From: Seiridium cupressi
Lineage: Eukaryota; Ascomycota; Sordariomycetes; Amphisphaeriales; Sporocadaceae
Direction of reading: 5' to 3'
NCBI GenBank assembly: GCA_036674765.1
Contig: JARVKI010000130.1
Span: forward strand, 33,563 to 97,562
DNA length: 64,000 nt
In this document: piece after piece, positions 11,615 through 24,279 of the stretch
Layout of the letters: each line of letters opens with the position of its first letter
How positions within the stretch are numbered: the first letter of the stretch is position 1
Program-made: the position numbers and the translations under genes
The notes under the pieces: model-generated
Seen by the model: only the letters and a program-made list of their open reading frames with translations
What the model was told of the DNA's origin: nothing
The model's database searches: none

Positions 11615-13594
11615 TTATGCCTTGTAGAATGCCACGCCTGTGTAAGCATGTGTGACCCCCTCATAGAACTTTTCTCTTCCCCCTTCCGTGCTGCACTTCC
11701 AAAGATGACCACCCAGGTCAGCCACATAGAGACAATTGTTCGCACGGTCCAGCCGTAGACCAATCCCCTCACCAAGACCCTGTGCAATAATTTCTCGCCC
11801 GAGGGCCGTTTCGGCAGGTGATGCTGGCTTATCCGAGAACATTCGCTTCCGGTTGAGCGTATTACCCAATGGGAGCTCGCCTCTGTCCGTCCAATAGAGA
11901 TAATCAGTTGCGTCATCAAACTCCAAGTCAATACACTCAGGCAGGTCAGATATGATCAGCTCGACGTCATCTCTCTTGGCGGGATCGGCTGGCGTCTTCA
12001 ACCCTGCAGCAAAGATCCTACCCTCGTTAGCTTTCGAGTGCCCCTTTTGTGTCCAACAGAACTTGCCGTGTTTGGTGGACAACGCAATTCCGACCGGCCA
12101 ATAAGTGGGGTTTTCCTTCTTCTCTGGTTCCGCTGTCCAATCTCCAGACTGGTAGATGACTTCCAGCTTGCTCCCATCCAGGTTACATCGGACGATGCGC
12201 AAACCTTCGCGATCACAACAGTAGATCTTCCTACTCTCTTGATCAATAATTAATTGCTTTGGAGTGTTGACTGCACTCCCTGGTATGACTACATATTGAA
12301 TGTCGGAGCCATCAATATTCGCTGACTGGATAGAGCCATCGTTTTGCTTTGGATGGCCCATGTTGGTCCAGTACATTCGCTTGGGGCTGCCTGAGCCGAA
12401 CACGTCAACCCCGTCTGGAGCTGGTAGCTTGCCGACAAGCCGAACTGGTAGTGCTCCCGGATTGTCTACGTTCAGCTGGAGCACTTCACCAGAATGTTGA
12501 ATGTCTTCTGGTGTTTTACCCTTTAGAGGTTCTGCGAGACCGGTATTTAACAACAAAATGTTGGTCTGGGATCCAGAGGCAGGTGCAGGATAAAGGCCTC
12601 CGAGGTTGGTTGTCTTGTTGCCGAGCTTGCCTTGGTCGATGTAATTCTTCTTGAGCCATTCCAAATGGTAAGAAGGAAGATTGCGTTCTTTGAGGTAGTG
12701 CACTTCTATGTGCTCAACGGTATCCAGACCGACAGAATCCATCATTCGGCTAGGAAAGTGACGGGCCTACTTTCACACGGAATGGTGGTGACTAAAACTT
12801 ACCATGGGCCAACCTTTCTCTTCGCGTATTGTTCAATCCAAATAGCGTCGACAGTCTCTGGTGTGCTCACACCTTCAGCAAGAACAGAGAGCACTTCACG
12901 CTTGATAGCGGCCCAGATCCGGTTGAAAATGAACCCCGTGGAATCTTTCAGAGCCGTGACCGGATGCAGCCCTGCCTCTCTCAAGCGGTCTGACAGGAAA
13001 GGGAAGATACTGTCTGTCGTGCAGCCGCAGGTCATGAGCTCCACAATCAACGCCTATTGTGTCATCAGCACGAAACAATCTCATAGTACAAGGCGAATGA
13101 TCATTCGACACTGTTGATCCTACCTCTGGTGGCATCATAAAGTGCACGTTCAACACTCTTGATTTGGTACTTTCTTCTCGAACTTTGGACAAGAGATCTC
13201 CACTCTTATAAGAACTGCTGTTGGTGGCAAGAATGCAGTCGGCAGGTGCAGAACGTTCTGGATCAGCGAATGTGGATTCTTTGAGGCTCAAAACCTCTGG
13301 GACCGCTTCAATTACAAGCCAGCAGTTAGCAACCGCCGCTGGTAGATCCTCCACAGCTTCGACGTTGCCAGGGCGTTGAAGTGTCAGTCCCAGGTATATA
13401 TTGATATTGGCGTGAATGTAAGCCAGAGATTCCTCTCGAGCTTTCGCAGATGGATCGCGGACAATCACATTATGACCAGCAACCACAAAGCAGGCCGCAA
13501 TACGGCGGCCCAGTACGCCGCCACCCAGAATGCAAACGGGACGGATTTTCCAGTTCTTCGGGCCACCCCAGGTCTCTCTGGCTGAGCTGCTCAT
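11615..13594 (-). CDS. 3-hydroxyacyl-CoA dehydrogenase fused to a YWTD (LDL-receptor class B) propeller
   Basis: Exons on the minus strand: 13594-13124, 13053-12803 and 12749-11615 (618 residues, all phases close). Residues 1-160 form an NAD-binding Rossmann fold (CILGGGVLGRRIA), followed by the NSSS/NVHFMMPP region typical of 3-hydroxyacyl-CoA dehydrogenases. The second exon gives the C-terminal helical domain (STGFIFNRIWAAIKREV). The last 290 or so residues contain YWTD-like repeats (RMYWTNMG, KIYCCDREG, KFCWTQKG, YLYWTDRGE, CLYVADLGG), predicting a six-bladed propeller. The enzyme part would oxidise a hydroxyacyl-CoA or similar hydroxy acid with NAD. The propeller role is unknown. An in-frame ATG 29 codons upstream (13681) is less likely as start. 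Confidence 0.85.
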
Positions 13595-14617
13595 ACTTTC
13601 GAATGTTCGTAGGTGAAATGAATTCTGGATACAATGTTTGTGGTTCTTCAACCCTCCAATAACACTGTGCTGTGTCCACACGACTTATAACTACGACGAC
13701 TTGACTCTAGCAGGGGCAGTCATTGGTCTTCCCATGGCTTCTGCGTGATGAGTCTTTCGGGAAATTATGGTTTGTTGCCCCCAACAATCAGGCTATTAGT
13801 TGCGGATCGGATGGCTCGGATCTCTGAACTAACTACGAAGAGCAATCCGAGGACATCTAAACATGTGTCACGTTATTATGCGAGCCAGCCGCAGGGCTTC
13901 GATAAAAGCCTCGGTAGTTCTATTCAGAGGCTACTCTGATTATCTTCTCGACTATAGCTATGGCGTTAATTAGTAAGAGTAGTGTAGATAAATACATGTT
14001 CTAGCCTTAATAAGATGGCCCTACTGGGTCTAAAAGAAGTGGAGCAACTGCACATAGTGAGAACACCGAAGCACATAGTTTAAAGTTACGTAAGGCTAAG
14101 CCGACTTACATAAACCGGTACGCAAGATCTATTAATTAAACTTTATTTAACCCATTTTCTCATGCCGGCAGGCATCGTCGTCAGTCGTCTACCACGTGGG
14201 ACCTGATGGCGGAATGTACGCATATTGATTGGTTGGAAAAACGACTCGCGTGGCAGCTCCCCCTCAAGGGTCAGATAGTGAAGGACTCTAGATAGAACAC
14301 TCCGATTTCTAAAGAAATTCGAGGGCCAACATTAGGTATTTCGGAGTATGGCCCAACCATGTAGTGGAGCCTTCACTTCGATCAGGAGTGTGACAAATGT
14401 TACTTAGATTACAAGGTCAAAGGCTCATCGCCCTTATTCTGAATGATGCGCTTAGCAGCAATGCCTCCCGCAAAAGACCAGTCCTATATGCAATTTCCGA
14501 GAGCGCGCAGCCAGGAAATTATTAAGCAAATAGCCCTTCGTGATTCAAGATTTCAAGGGCATTGCGCCTGGCATCATCTTTGTCCGTATTCTTTTGAAGT
14601 ACGAAGCGTCTCGCGGA
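13595..14617. other. Gene-free stretch
   Basis: Promoter of the dehydrogenase gene and 3' flank of the b5-reductase gene. AT-rich between about 13930 and 14160. No gene recognised. Confidence 0.4.
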
Positions 14618-16136
14618 CTAGAAGCAAAAGATTTGATCTCCCATTCGGCTCACAGAACCGGAGTCCTCGAACCCGATTTCCGTCAATGTCTTTTTCGTTG
14701 CATTGACCATACCGGGCGGTCCGCAGAGAAATACCTTATTGTCCCTTGTTGGTCGCGGCATATGACGTTGGAGGAGCTCTCTGCTGACGTGCCCAACTTC
14801 CCCCTTCCAGCCAGGGGGAGGTTGATCCAGAGTATAGAACACTTTGAATTTATCTCTTGCAGTCTCAGCGTATTGGTCTAGCTTATTGCGAAGGAGAATA
14901 TCAAGCTCAGAGCGATTACCATAGATCAGCGTGACTTGTGTTCTGTCGGCGTCGTCTTCGCAAATCGCTCGGATCACTTTAAACAAGGGCGTGATGCCGG
15001 TACCGCCCCCGACCATGCCGATCGCTTTGCACATATTCCTGCGATAGCGCATGGCGCCTTTGGGCCCGCGGATGTCAACAGACTCTCCCACCTCGAGTCC
15101 TTTCAAGTAATTGCCAACTTTTCCGTTCGGGTAGACACGGATTAGCAGTTCAAGTCTTCCGAGATCACGATTGTTGGACACCTGTGTATAACTTTGGACG
15201 ATAGTGTGATCATCAATTGTAGCTCGAATGGCGACATGCTGACCAATGGGGAGGCCGAGGATAGAATACTTGGTTGGAAGGTCAAGGACAAACTTGAAAA
15301 TACCGTCGGACAGCTCCTCCTTCTGTCTCAGGCGATAGCTACGATACTGCGAAGGGCTGAGAGCTGTTGGGCGGGCGTTGGTGATGCCAGGGGATGACGA
15401 TTGAACATGCGCAGGGAAGGTGGAAAAATCGACCCCGAATTTGGAATTTTTCTGGAAGTACCAGACAGCCCAGGCACCCGCGACGCCGCAGAACGATAGG
15501 GAGAGAAGAGCCCCCTGCGCGAAACCACCGTGTCTAACAACGCTGGAATACGATACAGCACCGGTAGGGTCTCCTGATGAGTGGAAGAAGTGAGACCGCC
15601 ACGCAGCCGACGCCACCCCACTGAGCACAATTGTGGCAGCGATAGCTGTCGCGTGCGAGGCTGTGGATCTCGACCGATTTTCTCCATCATTGCGGGCGGC
15701 ACTTCGTCGAACAATTTCGACATTGGGAGCGTTGGCCTGTGATGTCGACGGAGTCTCGCTCGACCCTGGGCTGCCAGCTCCCTCGACCAAGCCTACGAGA
15801 TACCCTTGCATGATCTCTTGGGCATCTTCCGAGTGTCCCACGTCCTCGTACGCCGTGGTGGCATCCATACCGGCTACCCCTGTCAAAGGCTCAAGCCCAC
15901 CTGGGTGATCACGAGCATACTCAGAAACGTCATATACTGGAGGCAGTCAGAGCCAGGTTCGAAGAGAGGAGAGAGAGAACTCTGAAAGAGTAAGGGTTTC
16001 TACCATATCCGTGTATGATGATCCAGAGATCCTTTTTGGTGTTGTGCTTCCTAACGTCTTCCGTTGTGTAGGTTTTGATATCCGCATTGTTCTTCCACCC
16101 GGCTTTCGGCTCCTTGTACTCGTCGGTGCTGGACAT
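14618..16136 (-). CDS. Cytochrome b5 / NADH-cytochrome b5 reductase fusion
   Basis: Exons 16136-16004 and 15936-14618 join in phase across a 67-nt intron (483 residues). The N-terminus is a cytochrome b5 domain: DLWIIIHGYV, then the DHPGG haem-ligand motif (His). A linker with a hydrophobic segment (GALLSLSFCGVAGAWAVWYF) follows, suggesting membrane anchoring. The C-terminal 250 residues form a ferredoxin-reductase-type module: YTQVSNN for FAD binding, GPKGAMRY, MVGGGTGITPLFKV for NAD(P)H and FLCGPPGMV near the C-terminus. It should pass electrons from NADH through FAD to haem for desaturase, hydroxylase or similar partners. The protein ends IFCF as usual for b5 reductases, so it looks complete and functional. 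Confidence 0.9.
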
Positions 16137-16907
16137 GTTGGTTTTGATTATCCAACTAGAACTGGAGGTTCTATGTATTGTGGTAATCAGGCGGGCAGGA
16201 ATTGTTTGCTGGGAATCGAATCAATGTGATGAGGCACGCAAGTAGACAAGTATTCCCTCATCCAATTCTCCGGTGTCTTGGTACCAACTTGATTTTAGGC
16301 CGCATCAGGGAACTTGCCGGTGAAACAGTTCAGCAAAACCCTCTCCCCACCAAGAAGCCGCGGCTAAGCCCCACGTTCCCACGACGACAAAAGTCGACCT
16401 CGGGGTTCTCGCTACTTGCAGCTTCCCAATGCTACTAAAGCTGCATGTGCTAGGCACTAAGTGCGCTACTGTAAGCGCCATGCAGTAGTCAAAACTCTCG
16501 CTTTGATCCTCCCGCCGATGAGATCCTACGGATCAGATGGTTCGGGACAAGGGCAATTGCTGAACCCACGGATATCTATACGCTAGTCACTTGAGGTGAT
16601 CCGAATTAAGCTTCACGTCATGGGTAACTAATATCGGGAGGAGATCGTTCCTGGCCCTGTTCTATTAACTCTGGTAGTGTGTTTTCCCACCTTCATCCGA
16701 GGGGAATTACCCTCGGCATTGGAAAATTTGTAGCCTTTCTTGGCTAGATTCATTTAGCAAAGCATTAAACGAGCAATAATATCACAGACAGCTGAGGAAT
16801 CTGGCAAATCTCATTCAACTTCCTCATCTCTAATTGACTTTTCTCAGCAAATTGTCGCACAAGTCAAAGTCGGAACATAAAACTTAATCAGAAACCCTCT
16901 CGACATC
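16137..16907. other. Divergent promoter region
   Basis: Separates the minus-strand b5-reductase gene from the plus-strand P450 remnant. No gene or clear TATA element identified. Confidence 0.4.
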
Positions 16908-17891
16908 ATGTCGACCAAGAAGTTTATCCTTTGCGATGACAGTGGTGGCAATATCGAGGCCATCGTCGACAACATCTCCGACGTCCAACTTCTCAAGGGG
17001 TCGCTTGCATCATCCTTTGGCGTGGTTGTCCCTGAAGGTAGGCAAACAACGACTACAGCTGCTCTACGAATTTGTTGACAGGCACACATAGGTCTTTCTT
17101 TTCATAGTAGTTCGGGGCAAGAACTCTATGAACTGACCGATCTAGAAGCTGCTGAAGGTGACATCGCAGTCAAAGTCGACCGTCATTCCGTTCGAGAAGT
17201 TCCCGGGCCGCAGGGCTTGCCTTTTGTAGGAAATTATTTTGAAGGTGGGTGTGATGTAGCAGCAACACAAAAGACCTTCGACTCACGCTGACTTGTTTTT
17301 GTAGTCTTCCCGGATCACCTCGGTAACAACCAACGGCTGTTTGAAAAATATGGGCCAATTGTCAAGACCAACAATATGGGGAACATCGTTTTTAAGACAA
17401 ATGACCCGGATCTGGCCCAGATCTGCTTCACCGTGTCTGAATGGTGGTCCAAAGAAATTGTGCCCAGTCACCCTCTTCACCCCATCAAGAATAGCATGGC
17501 AGGGGTATTCCTCTCGGACTCGGCTGATCCAAGCTGGAAGATTGTGCACAAGTTCGTGCCACCTGCACTTGGTCCCAAAGCTGTCCGCCACTATGCACCT
17601 ACCATGAACAACTGCTGTGACGAGGCGTACCCCGTGTTGGATGAGTTCGAGAAGCGGAACGATGCGTGGAATGTGTATCAGATGATGCTTAAGATCAGCT
17701 CAAGCACGGTGGGAAAGATAATGCTTGGCAAAGACTTTCAGCATTTCAGCAGCGTCGACGCCCCCTTGAACCGCATCGTGCTTGCTATTGCAGAAATGCT
17801 TGCAGTGAACAAGAGAATCCAGAGCCACGGTGAATGGTACTCTCATCTCCCATTTGGAGATCCTGTGAGGCTCAAGCATCTGAGGGCATGA
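16908..17891 (+). pseudogene. Cytochrome P450, N-terminal half only
   Basis: Exons 16908-17037, 17092-17244 and 17305-17891 close in phase. After an unusual N-terminal extension of about 90 residues (MSTKKFILCDDSGG...) comes the proline hinge VPGPQGLPFVGNYFEVFP, then the P450 N-terminal fold including WKIVHKFVPPALGPKAVRHY (C-helix WxxxR-like region). The frame stops at 17889-17891 after about 328 residues. The I-helix (AGxxT), the ExxR motif and the haem-binding cysteine loop are all absent, so it cannot be a working monooxygenase. Splice sites look intact, so truncation rather than point decay killed it. The next bases belong to an unrelated transcription factor fragment. Confidence 0.8.
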
Positions 17892-17904
17892 CCAAATACT
17901 TGCA

Positions 17905-18555
17905 CGCCATAGTCTCATCTTTCGGCCGCCAGCATTGGTCAGAGCAGAATCCAAGTCCTTTCAGGAGCTCGTTGTATTCATGGCCCGGATATCAATGCAA
18001 AGGAATCCAAAATCAGCGGATGGATCACCTCTGCAGGAGGACGGTTCGTTCGTGGCAGGGATCAGTGTAGAGATGGACGACTGGCACAACACACTTCCAA
18101 CGGTGCTGGATAATGAGCCAGATTCTCGGACATTTTTGGCTCAGCTATCAATACGGCTACTTCATGCAGCGACACGAAGTGTCCTCTACCGGCCGTATCT
18201 TAACCATCTAGCACGTGATTCTACAGACCACTCATTCAGCTTCCAGGGCTACGAGTTCGGTTCCAGATGCATAACCGCTGCTATGCAAGCGGTGTGGATC
18301 ATCGACACTCTCAGGTCTAACAACATTCTTTACTATGCACATTGGGTTGCGACTTATATGCTAGCTTATGCATTTAGCATCCTTGCGTTTTTTCTCAAAA
18401 GGACGAACCATCATGTTACATTTGAAGAGAATTTAGCTGCTGCAGTCAAAGCAAGAGAACTGCTAAAATACCTTGCAGAGCACAATGCGACAGCACAGAC
18501 CTGTTACTTGGTTGTTAATGCAGTCGTAGATCGACTGCCAGTGGCAACTGATTGA
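17905..18555 (+). pseudogene. Fungal-specific transcription factor, C-terminal fragment
   Basis: An open frame ending at TGA 18553-18555 encodes the end of a fungal_trans-type regulatory domain: MDDWHNTLPTVLD, then IRLLHAATRSVLYRPYLNHL, helical segments and a C-terminus rich in Ala/Leu. The Zn2Cys6 DNA-binding end and most of the middle domain are missing. It begins within about 20 bases of the end of the P450 fragment and in another frame, so the two pieces were brought together by rearrangement. No promoter of its own is apparent. Confidence 0.65.
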
Positions 18556-19423
18556 GTCTATGTTTTTGGCGTAGATTCTGTCCCCTCTCTGGCAAACATT
18601 GTTGGTGTGGAATCCCATTTACCGACAGGTACGCTGAGGCATGGGTAAGACTTCCCCGAGAGCTACCTCCTCCCGCCTTTGGCACCCATCTGATACCAAT
18701 CAATCATTCCATTCACATCATAACCTTCGTTCCATCTTAATAACGATCAGCCGCTCAGCAAACAAAAAACCAACGATATCAACCAAAGGAAGAATAGCAT
18801 TATTGTCGTCGAGAAGTCCGAGTTGGATATCCGAAGACAGGTCCGTCATTGTGATTCGGTGAGTCAGTTTCTTATTAGCTTACTGCGCTCAGACATGAGC
18901 AGCTGACGCAAGCACTACAGCTTATTTCAGCCTACCGACAGGGTCAGATCGAACCGAACTGAAACAGCGGCACAGTTTCTCTCTTTTTGTTTAAACAGCA
19001 AGCTATAATAACGAATGTGATCGGATCAACGGCATATGTGGACGTGAAGGCCGGTCGTCCAGTGGATATCCGCCTAGTGGCGGATGGCCGCTTTTATATG
19101 AAGCGTATATAGAGCAGCCGGAAAATGCTAAGGCGCCCAAGGAGAAATGGGACTACGAGCATACAAGGAAATATACTATTGGTTCTTTAAAGATTTGACC
19201 TGTGGGACTGAAACTGGTTGGGTGTATGGCATTCGGTCATGAGGCTTCATGCCAATCACAGCATTTCGCATCGATTGAGATGGAATAAAATCTCTATTCA
19301 AATTAGTTATACTGTGGTCAATATTAATGCGTAGTTATACCGGTCTTCCTGTCCGTCCATGCTCCCTTCTATGTTCCCTTCTATGTTTCCTTCTATGTGC
19401 TGTCTAAAACTACGCCGTGTCTT
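18556..19423. other. Gene-free stretch
   Basis: No supported gene. At 19359-19395 an imperfect short tandem repeat, about three copies of CTTCTATGTTTC-like units, lies just downstream of the ABC transporter stop. Confidence 0.4.
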
Positions 19424-22400
19424 CTACTTCTCCCCCTTCGCAGGTTTTTCTTTCGCGTCCTTCTTCCCCTTGGGCATCCGTACAAGCCAGTATAAGAACA
19501 GCGCCGCCGCAATGTTGAACACAATAAATGCCATGCCAATACCAAAGTCGCGCCATCTAGTGTCATAACTAGAACTAACGCTCGATAAGAAGACGTTGGT
19601 ATCGGCGATAGAGCAGTAGCTGCACGAGTCAGTAGCACTGCTATCCAAAAGATAACCACCAGTCGCATCAATGTACTTGGACATATACTCGCCGCACGTC
19701 TGTCCACTAGGCGGCGAAATGCTAACCAGCTCATTACTGGCACAAGCGACGGACGTGTTCGCCAAACCGGTGGATAGCAGCGCGGAAATAAGGTAAGTGA
19801 AAGGGCTGACACGGTACATGAAGATCCAGAAACCTGGCATACTCTGCGGTGAGGCCAAAACACCACAGAAGAACAGAGTCAGAGTGAACAAGACATTGGC
19901 AAGATTGCCTCCCGCCTCGGACGTCTCAGTGATGGAGATACAAGCGTGCGCAAAAGTGCAGGTGAAGACAAGGAACTGCCAGATGAGAAGCCAGAAGAGA
20001 ACACCACGCTCGTGTGTCTGGCCAGTCGCTTCGGCGTTCTGTGAAATCGGTTAGTGACCGTTCTATATAACGCACTCATTGTCGATGCCATATGGTCGAG
20101 TGAGTATGCGGAGATGATCCAGGCATATTCTGAGAGGACTGCATGGTGGGAGGGGAGAAGAAGGAGAAGCATTGTCTACTAACCTTGTAAAATCCGACGG
20201 GGTAGTAGACACAGATCCACATGAACACTGACATCAACGAGTTCCATGGAATTTCAGTGATGATCTGAGACAGCATAAAGATTTTCCAGCTATAGGTCTT
20301 CGATGGTCGTTCGCGCACCTCATAGAGGGACCTTTGAGTAACAAAATGCGGCATTTGCTGCTGGACAAGCTGACCAAAGATACTCATAATGTTGAAAATG
20401 GCAAACATCTGGTTCTGGAGGCCTTGTATCGTCAACGGGGCGTTGAGGAACACTAGACCAATAAAGAGTGAAATCGAGACACAAAGAATGAACTTGGAGT
20501 AGATATATGACGGTGTGCGCCAATACTGTTGAAACACACGTCGTGTAACAATCATCAGTTGGCTCCATAAGGGTGAGGCGAATTCCTGGAGTAGTTCTGC
20601 TTTTGCTGTGCCTGACGTCACAGTACGGGTTAGACCGCCAGACTTGAGGTCGCTGAGCTCGGTTTGCACGGCTTCATACTCCCCGCTTTCAAGCCATTTC
20701 TGGTGCCAATCGATTCTCGATGCTGAACCTGGAGCAGCACCGATGGCTGAGAGCATCCATTCTGCAGGGTTCTCACCAGCAGGACAGGGGGGTGCACCAT
20801 TGCGCTCAAAGTATTCGACGAGAACCTTGGAGTTTTCCCCAATGTCACCAAAATACACGGTCTTTCCACCTTTTGCGAGAAACAGCAATCGGTCGAAACG
20901 TTGGAACAGCATGGCCGAAGGTTGATGGATCGTACATAGAATCGACTGGCCTGCTTTCGACAGTTTCTCGAGGAGGTCCAGGATAGCCCAGGATGTCTGT
21001 GAATCGAGACCGGATGTGGGTTCGTCCACGAAGAGGAGGAGGGGTGGTTTCGCTGCCAACTCAACACCAATCGTTAAGCGCTTCCGCTGTTCCACGTTGA
21101 GACCTTCGCCGAGTACACCTGTTGTAAACCGATAGTTAGCAAGAAACCCAATCATCACAAACAATGGGTATCCCATGTCCAGAATAGAAGCGTGACTATG
21201 ACTTACCAACAACAGCATCAGCATATTCCTGCATATCCAAAAGCTTGATCACCTCATCCACGTAAGCCAGTTTCTCGGATTTCGGAGTGCTGGCCGGCTG
21301 GCGTAGTAAAGCTGAGAACTCTAGCGCTTCTCGTACGGTAGTTGTTTCAAGATGCAAGTCTTGTTGCTGCACGTAGCCGGTCTTCCTCTGGAAGGATTGA
21401 TCCCGTATCCTGCCGTCGACCAGCATCTCGCCCGTGATTACGCCCATGGAGACTCTATCAGCCAAACAGTCAAGCAGAGTTGTCTTGCCTGCGCCGGAAA
21501 CCCCCATGAGGGCTGTGAGAGTTCCCGGTTTGACCCAGCCATCGACGTGGTCCAAGATCCGCCGGGTCTCTGATTTGATCTTGACATCGTAGCAGACTTG
21601 ACTCCAGTGAAAGACACTGGTCGATCCCTGGATAACGCCCTCGCCACTAGATATGCTGCGATCAGACCTTTCCACGGTGGTCGCAGGGCCGGTGACGGAT
21701 GCCTCAGAGTCATCACTAATCATCTTGGTTGGTTGAGTGAAACCTCGACGAAATACGAGCACCTCGCCCTTGGACTTCTTCGCAGACATGTATTCGGCAG
21801 CCACAATGTAGATGGTATGTAATCCGATGATAAACGCAAACAAAATGCCGATGTTGCGCCACTTGTGGCCATGAAGGTACTTGTATGCTGAGGCGATATA
21901 TACATCGCCATTGACAAAGGACTGACCTTGCACAGCTCCAACCGCAGAGCAGGCCATGTTCGCCATGGTCGTATTTTGGTAGCCGTCAACAGATGGACTA
22001 GGGACGAAAGCCGTGCATTCGTAGTCGCGGCCGTGAAACTCATTGACCATGAGTGCTTCAAAACCGTAGGCGACAGGGTCCAAGTAGTTGATCCATCGGC
22101 ACCACCCTAGCATGTAGTCGACGGGGATCACAAAGCCTGTGAATATCACCAGGGCGAGAATAAGGATCGCAGCAGGAACCATAGCTTGGGATAAGGTGCG
22201 CGAGAGTGCGGCTCTGGTCTCGTCAGTTCGATGTCTTCAATCAGTTGCCGAGATTACTTACATGGACCTGAACAAACCAGACATGGATAATGTCATGAGA
22301 AATGAAACCAACAAAAAGAAAAAGAATGGACCTGGTCCTCGGTTGAGATTGGTCATGAAATAGAAGATCAAATTGTAACAAATGGCGTTGAGTATCTTGT

Positions 22401-24279
22401 ATGGGAGGTCCACCAGGATTGACGCAAAGCTCTCAGCAGATGCATGATAGAAAGCGTAGCGAACGTGTTTTTCCACGATGGGTCGTTGCGCGTATTGCGT
22501 GAGAATCTCGAGGGCGCTGGAGAAGGCGTTGGTAAGGATCGCAACAAATATAACCGCAGCGCGGCTATAGAAAGAAGATGTGGTTTGAGGAAGGTTATAG
22601 AACAGTGAGGAAATAATCAATGCAGAGATTCCGTTGGCCACCAAAGAGAAAATTGTGTTCTCCGGTGCCCCGACAAGCCGACGCCAACCTCGCCAAAGGC
22701 AAAGCTGGACTTGTTGGGCGTATGAGAGAGTGTATGGCGATTTGACGCGTTGGCCCTTGGCCTGAACTGCTTGCTTGTGAGCCCGGAATGCTTCGGCAGC
22801 GCCCTGGCCTACAGGGTATCGGCTTTTGTACTCGTCAATCAGCGCGAGTAATTGCTTATTGGCCTGGCTTTGCTTCCAGCACGCCGCAAAGTCGTCGGGC
22901 GTGCGAGGGACGCGGTTCTCCCATCCGGGGCGGACGACACGCTCAGATGGCGCAGTCATCGATGTGAGGAAATCCGGTGTTGTCTGTCGTGCCGGACATT
23001 CGAAGCCGAGGCCAGCGAAGTAGTCTCTCGCTTCGTTTGCAGGACCAAAGTAGATCTGCCGCCCCTCATAAAGAACGAGTGCTTTATCGAACAAGTCGTA
23101 AGCACTTTGAGGAGCTTGATAGATCGAGACAGCACATGTTTGGCCAAACATCTGCGACTGGAGCCTCAAGGTCTTGCAGAACTCTATCGCGTTGGCCGAG
23201 TCTAGTCCACGAGTCGAGTTATCCCAGCATTGCAACGGTGCGCTGGACAGTGTTGCTTCGGCAATGGTGACACGCTTGCGTTCGCCACCTGTTGTAACAT
23301 TAGAACCTCGGTCTGCGTAGATCGATACATAAATTGGAGCGGGTCACTTACCAGACACGCCACGAATGTATTCGTTTCCTACCCGAGTATTGATCGTATG
23401 ACTTATGCCGTACATGGCCATGACAACATCCCGAAGATGTTCACAAAACTCAGTACGTGTGACACCAGGGGGCATAGTTCTGGGACACCTTGCTCGAGAA
23501 GCAAACGTCAAGGTATCGCCGACGGAGAGCATGGGGAAGTGCACGTCAACCTCCGCGGTGTAGATGGCATCACCGGAATGATATTTGTGCATTTCCTTGG
23601 ATGAGATTCCCTGGTAGTTCAACTCTGTGGTCGAATCAGTGTAGAGGCCGTTGGTCTCTCCGGCCAGAGTCTTGAGAAAAGTCGAGCAGCCGGATCCGGG
23701 CGGGCCAAGTACGACGCACATCTCACCAGCTTCGATAACGCCGTTGAAGTCCCGAAGAATGTCAATTCTTCGCTTGCCACGCTTACTAGCAAGAGCTGAC
23801 GACAGGAGGTTCGGCAGCTCTCGCCAAACGTTGCCGACATCCTTTTGGTAATCGGTTTCGGTACCGTAACCAAACACGTTCATGTTCTGAAAACAGACTC
23901 CAGCCGTCCGATAGCCTGTTCCATGCTCAGAGACCATATTCGCAATGGTCTTGGCCCAGGTCTGAGCGTCGAACTTCTCTCCCCTGGGGTTGAGCGGGGA
24001 CATGGGGTCATTGTTTGTAAAGATGTTCGGAGCGCCGTCATGACCGTCGGCGTTGGAATGTTCTGTATATCGTCGTGCCAGAGACTGCACTACAGAATGA
24101 CGCCGTTCCATCTCTTGCTGATCGCTGTTTCCACCCACATTCCCATCAGCACGGTCCCCAATGGAACCATCGAAACTCTTGTCCTTTCTGTTGAGATATG
24201 TTTCTTCACTCCCGGTGATGCTCTGTGAATGATGGTCCGCATCGGAGTCGGACCGTGGTGTCAGCGTCCGGTCGGCCAT
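19424..24279 (-). CDS. PDR-type (ABCG, full-length) multidrug ABC transporter
   Basis: Five exons: 24279-23352, 23288-22262, 22213-21207, 21118-20184 and 20038-19424, giving 1503 residues with every phase closing. Order is NBD1-TMD1-NBD2-TMD2. NBD1 has the fungal degenerate Walker [15 protein letters not shown] (Cys for Lys), signature VSGGERKRV and Walker B region [17 protein letters not shown]2 has canonical [14 protein letters not shown], a degenerate signature [12 protein letters not shown] and [14 protein letters not shown]. This asymmetry is normal for Cdr1/AtrB-like pumps. Multiple membrane helices and a cysteine-bearing extracellular loop before the last helix are present. It should export toxicants or metabolites from the plasma membrane. 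A small Zn2Cys6 gene lies 0.9 kb upstream on the same strand. Confidence 0.95.
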
